Below are positions 61,764 through 64,000 of a stretch of DNA of 64,000 nt, in pieces. Source of the DNA: Pyropia yezoensis (taxonomy: Eukaryota > Rhodophyta > Bangiophyceae > Bangiales > Bangiaceae); contig CM020620.1 in the NCBI GenBank assembly GCA_009829735.1, positions 434,001-498,000 of the forward strand, in the 5' to 3' direction. The notes beneath the pieces are model-generated. The model searched no databases. It was not told the DNA's origin and saw only the letters and a list, made by a program, of their open reading frames with translations. Numbering within the stretch: position 1 is the stretch's first letter; each line of letters opens with the position of its first letter. The position numbers and the translations under genes are program-made.

Positions 61764-62528
61764 ATCCAAACAACGCACGAGAGAGCTCCTCAGCACTGTA
61801 CCGCGAAGTGCCAATAGTTTTTTCTCTGGCATTCTTCGGGGGCATTGCACAAAATTTGCGGCACTTACATGATTTCCCGGGAGCGCGACCAAGGCATCGC
61901 CTGGCGGCGGTGGGCCACGGCCGAGAAATCGGGGACGACACGGGTGCCATCGTCGTGGACCGCTTCTCTCGCGCGGTACTGTACCGCGTTGTCAGCGCTT
62001 GACTGTCTCGCGACTGCCTTCCAAGACCACGCCGCTCTACTTTGGTAGTGTAATACGTCGGTCCTGTTAAACTGTTTGCGCTTCAATGTTTGTGAATGTT
62101 GGTATGACTTCCCCCTGCCCCCCACGCCCCCCGCGGCTTCGCGCTCCCCCCCCCTCTGCCGATTCGCCGCCCCATGCAAACCCTCACCCAAGCCCCGATT
62201 CGCCCCCTCACCCAAGCCACCGCCCGCGATCTCGAGGTCTTCCCGGAGGAGTTGCCTCGCCGGCTGCCACAGCGGGAACTGTGCCACCACCCCTGGCCAC
62301 CATGGATGGTGGCATGCATCGGCGGATCGCGACTGCCGTGGACGCAGCAGCCGCCGCTGCGGAGGCGTCCATTTCCTGACACATCCTCACGCCAGCCCCG
62401 AATGGTCATCGGGCATCCGGGCAGCAGCTCGGGCCGCGGCGTTATCAGCTCACGCTGTGCTCTCGTCACCTTCCTCATCTCGGGCGCCCGCAAGAAGCGT
62501 GGCCGGAGCTCGATGGAGGCGCACTCTT

Positions 62529-63940
62529 ATGAGCCTGGCCACTAAATTGCAGGTCATCCAGTGGAAGACGGCCGGCAAGATATGGGCATGGACATCTCAT
62601 CGGCATACCCGGGAATACTCTCAGAGTACTCTGGCCAAGATTTATCGTGGCCGCGCTGCCCTGCGCGTGCGAGCGGCCGCAGGTTCATCACTGGACGCCG
62701 TGTCGTCTCGGACCGGGGCGTTCCCGGATGTGGTCGCCCGGTTGGCCGCGTGGAGCCTTGCTGTGCGGGCCCGGGGTCGCAAGCGCGTCCTTCTCTCGCT
62801 CGCCACTCTTCGGGCGAAGGTGCTTCAGATTGCGTCAGCACTGGCCGTAACGAACTTCTCAGCTTCAAATGGCTTTTTGCAGAACTGGGCTCGGCGGCAC
62901 ACTTGGACGAGCGTGGCCCTCCACGGGTGTGGAGCTGCGGCCAATATGGAAGAGGCGGCGGGAAGAATGGCAGACATTCGTAGCCAGTTGGCGGGAGTTG
63001 ACCCCGACCTCATTTACAATGTAGATGAAACGGGCCTCCTGTACCGTGGATTGCCGTTGCGGTCCTACGTTCCTGGGGAGGACCGTCGAGAGGCACGTGG
63101 CTCCAAGGCAATGAAGAGTAAGGATAGGGTCACCTTAACGCCGTGCTGCAATCCAACAGGATCGCACAAGTTTCCAATAGCCATGATTGGGAAGGCGATG
63201 CAGCCGATGTGCTTCGTTGGGGCTTCGAACCAGTGCCCATTGCCGTACTTTTCCCAGAAGTCCGCGAGGACAGATGCGAGGATCTTCCAGCGCTGGTTTC
63301 AAGAAGGTTTCCTGCCGTCCATACGGACTCGGACGGGCTCCCACGTCTACCTCATTATGGACAACTTGGCGTGTCATTCTGACATTGTCGAGCCCCAGGT
63401 GACGTTGATTGAGCTCCCACCTAACACGACAGCTGTGTACCAATCGCTAGACGCAGGTATGATTGCTGCTGTTAAGCGACGGTACAAGTTTAGGCTGCTG
63501 CAGCGCGCGGTACAAAACCTTGACGGGTTGGTGGCCTCGGGGGCTGCGCCGCTTCGTGTCCCACGCGGCGGGGGTCAAGATGTTGGCGGCCAGGCTCACT
63601 TGGGCGACGCAGCCAAGAATATCAAGGAAGAGTGGGCAAAATTGTGCGGGCGGCTCAGCTGGCCAACTGCTGGCTTAAGGCCAATGTACTGCCGGACGAG
63701 GCCGAGGCTGAAGTACGCCGGCTGGTCCTCGGCGTCGTACCTGCGTTTGCTAACGCCCATATGGACGTTTCAGGTATTGTCGCCATGATTGCCAACGCCT
63801 CGCTGGCGGACGAGTATGTGGAAGTGGACGCGCCCGGCCGCGTGCGCGCGGCACAGCGGTGGATAGATGCTGAGAACGACGTGGGTGCGATTGATGAGAC
63901 AGTAGAGATGGTTCTGGACGAGGAGCTGGATGACGAGTGA
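62529..63940 (+). CDS. pogo/Tigger-type DDE transposase (Tc1/mariner superfamily)
   Basis: Start ATG 62529 (MSLATKLQVIQWKTAGKI), as expected for the first CENP-B-like helix-turn-helix; an upstream frame is open but low complexity. A second HTH block reads TNFSASNGFLQNWARRH. The DDE_1 catalytic core has YNVDETGLLYR (Asp1), YLIMDNLACHSD (Asp2) and VYQSLDAGMIAAVKRRYKF (Asp3, where the family usually has LDQG), so a DDD triad. After about 63540 the frame is disturbed. Text such as DAAKNIKEEWAK continues as IVRAAQLANCWLKANVLPDE in another frame, ending at the stop 63940. The copy is therefore probably defective by one or two small indels near 63540-63640. It cuts and pastes DNA at TA sites when active. 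Terminal repeats were not identified. Confidence 0.85.
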
Positions 63941-64000
63941 GCCGTTCCCATACCCATCAATTCCTCTTGTTGTACGCTTGCCGGGACAGCACTTACGTCT

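Noticed and set aside
60036..61892. 618-codon minus frame upstream of the pogo transposase
   Set aside because: Composition-driven, crosses the tandem repeats and hairpins, no conserved segment.
62076..62528. Upstream extension of the pogo transposase ORF
   Set aside because: Pro/Arg/Ser-rich low-complexity text before the HTH; the ATG at 62529 gives a family-like N-terminus.

Overview
The window looks like nuclear DNA of a GC-rich photosynthetic eukaryote. Most genes are single uninterrupted ORFs with strong G/C third positions and Ala/Gly/Pro/Arg-rich tails, separated by 1-3 kb spacers full of poly-C/poly-G runs. Only the MAP kinase gene shows spliceosomal introns. Several products carry plastid-type leaders (ferredoxin-like protein, TPR protein, aromatic amino-acid permease, LEA-like protein). 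A Bangiales-type red alga (Porphyra/Pyropia-like) is my best guess; this is inference and a compact green alga is not excluded.

Layout. 1-3.8 kb: 5' end of a Ty3/gypsy retrotransposon on the minus strand (LTR, primer-binding site, gag, frameshift site, protease) running off the left edge. 3.8-9.2 kb: low-complexity spacer. 9.2-14.9 kb: a PIF1-type helicase gene convergent with a 902-residue low-complexity protein of unknown function. 16.4-18.6 kb: TDY-type MAP kinase with two introns. 19.9-25.7 kb: ferredoxin-like gene, a decayed GH47 fragment, then a divergent pair (plastid TPR protein and Trp/Tyr permease-like protein) around a shared promoter region. 28.6-37.4 kb: two tandem GH47 alpha-mannosidase genes flanking a HARE-HTH chromatin-type protein gene. 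39.0-41.5 kb: LEA-like amphipathic repeat protein. 43.5-45.0 kb: ACL4-like TPR ribosome-assembly chaperone.

45-64 kb is a transposon-rich block of visibly lower GC: a 620-bp hAT-type MITE with a perfect 8-bp target duplication, a C-terminal piece of a CACTA/Plavaka-type transposase, a 500-N assembly gap, a chromovirus pol with a long antisense ORF between pol and its 3' LTR, the body of a CACTA/Plavaka-type transposase, and a pogo/Tigger-type DDE transposase at the right edge. The order suggests that the chromovirus inserted into the CACTA-type element.

A recurring feature is that genes with intact conserved residues (PIF1-like, both GH47 genes, ACL4-like) change reading frame exactly at long C or G runs. 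That points to homopolymer-length errors in the assembly, or to real variation in those runs. No tRNA, rRNA or CRISPR array was recognised.
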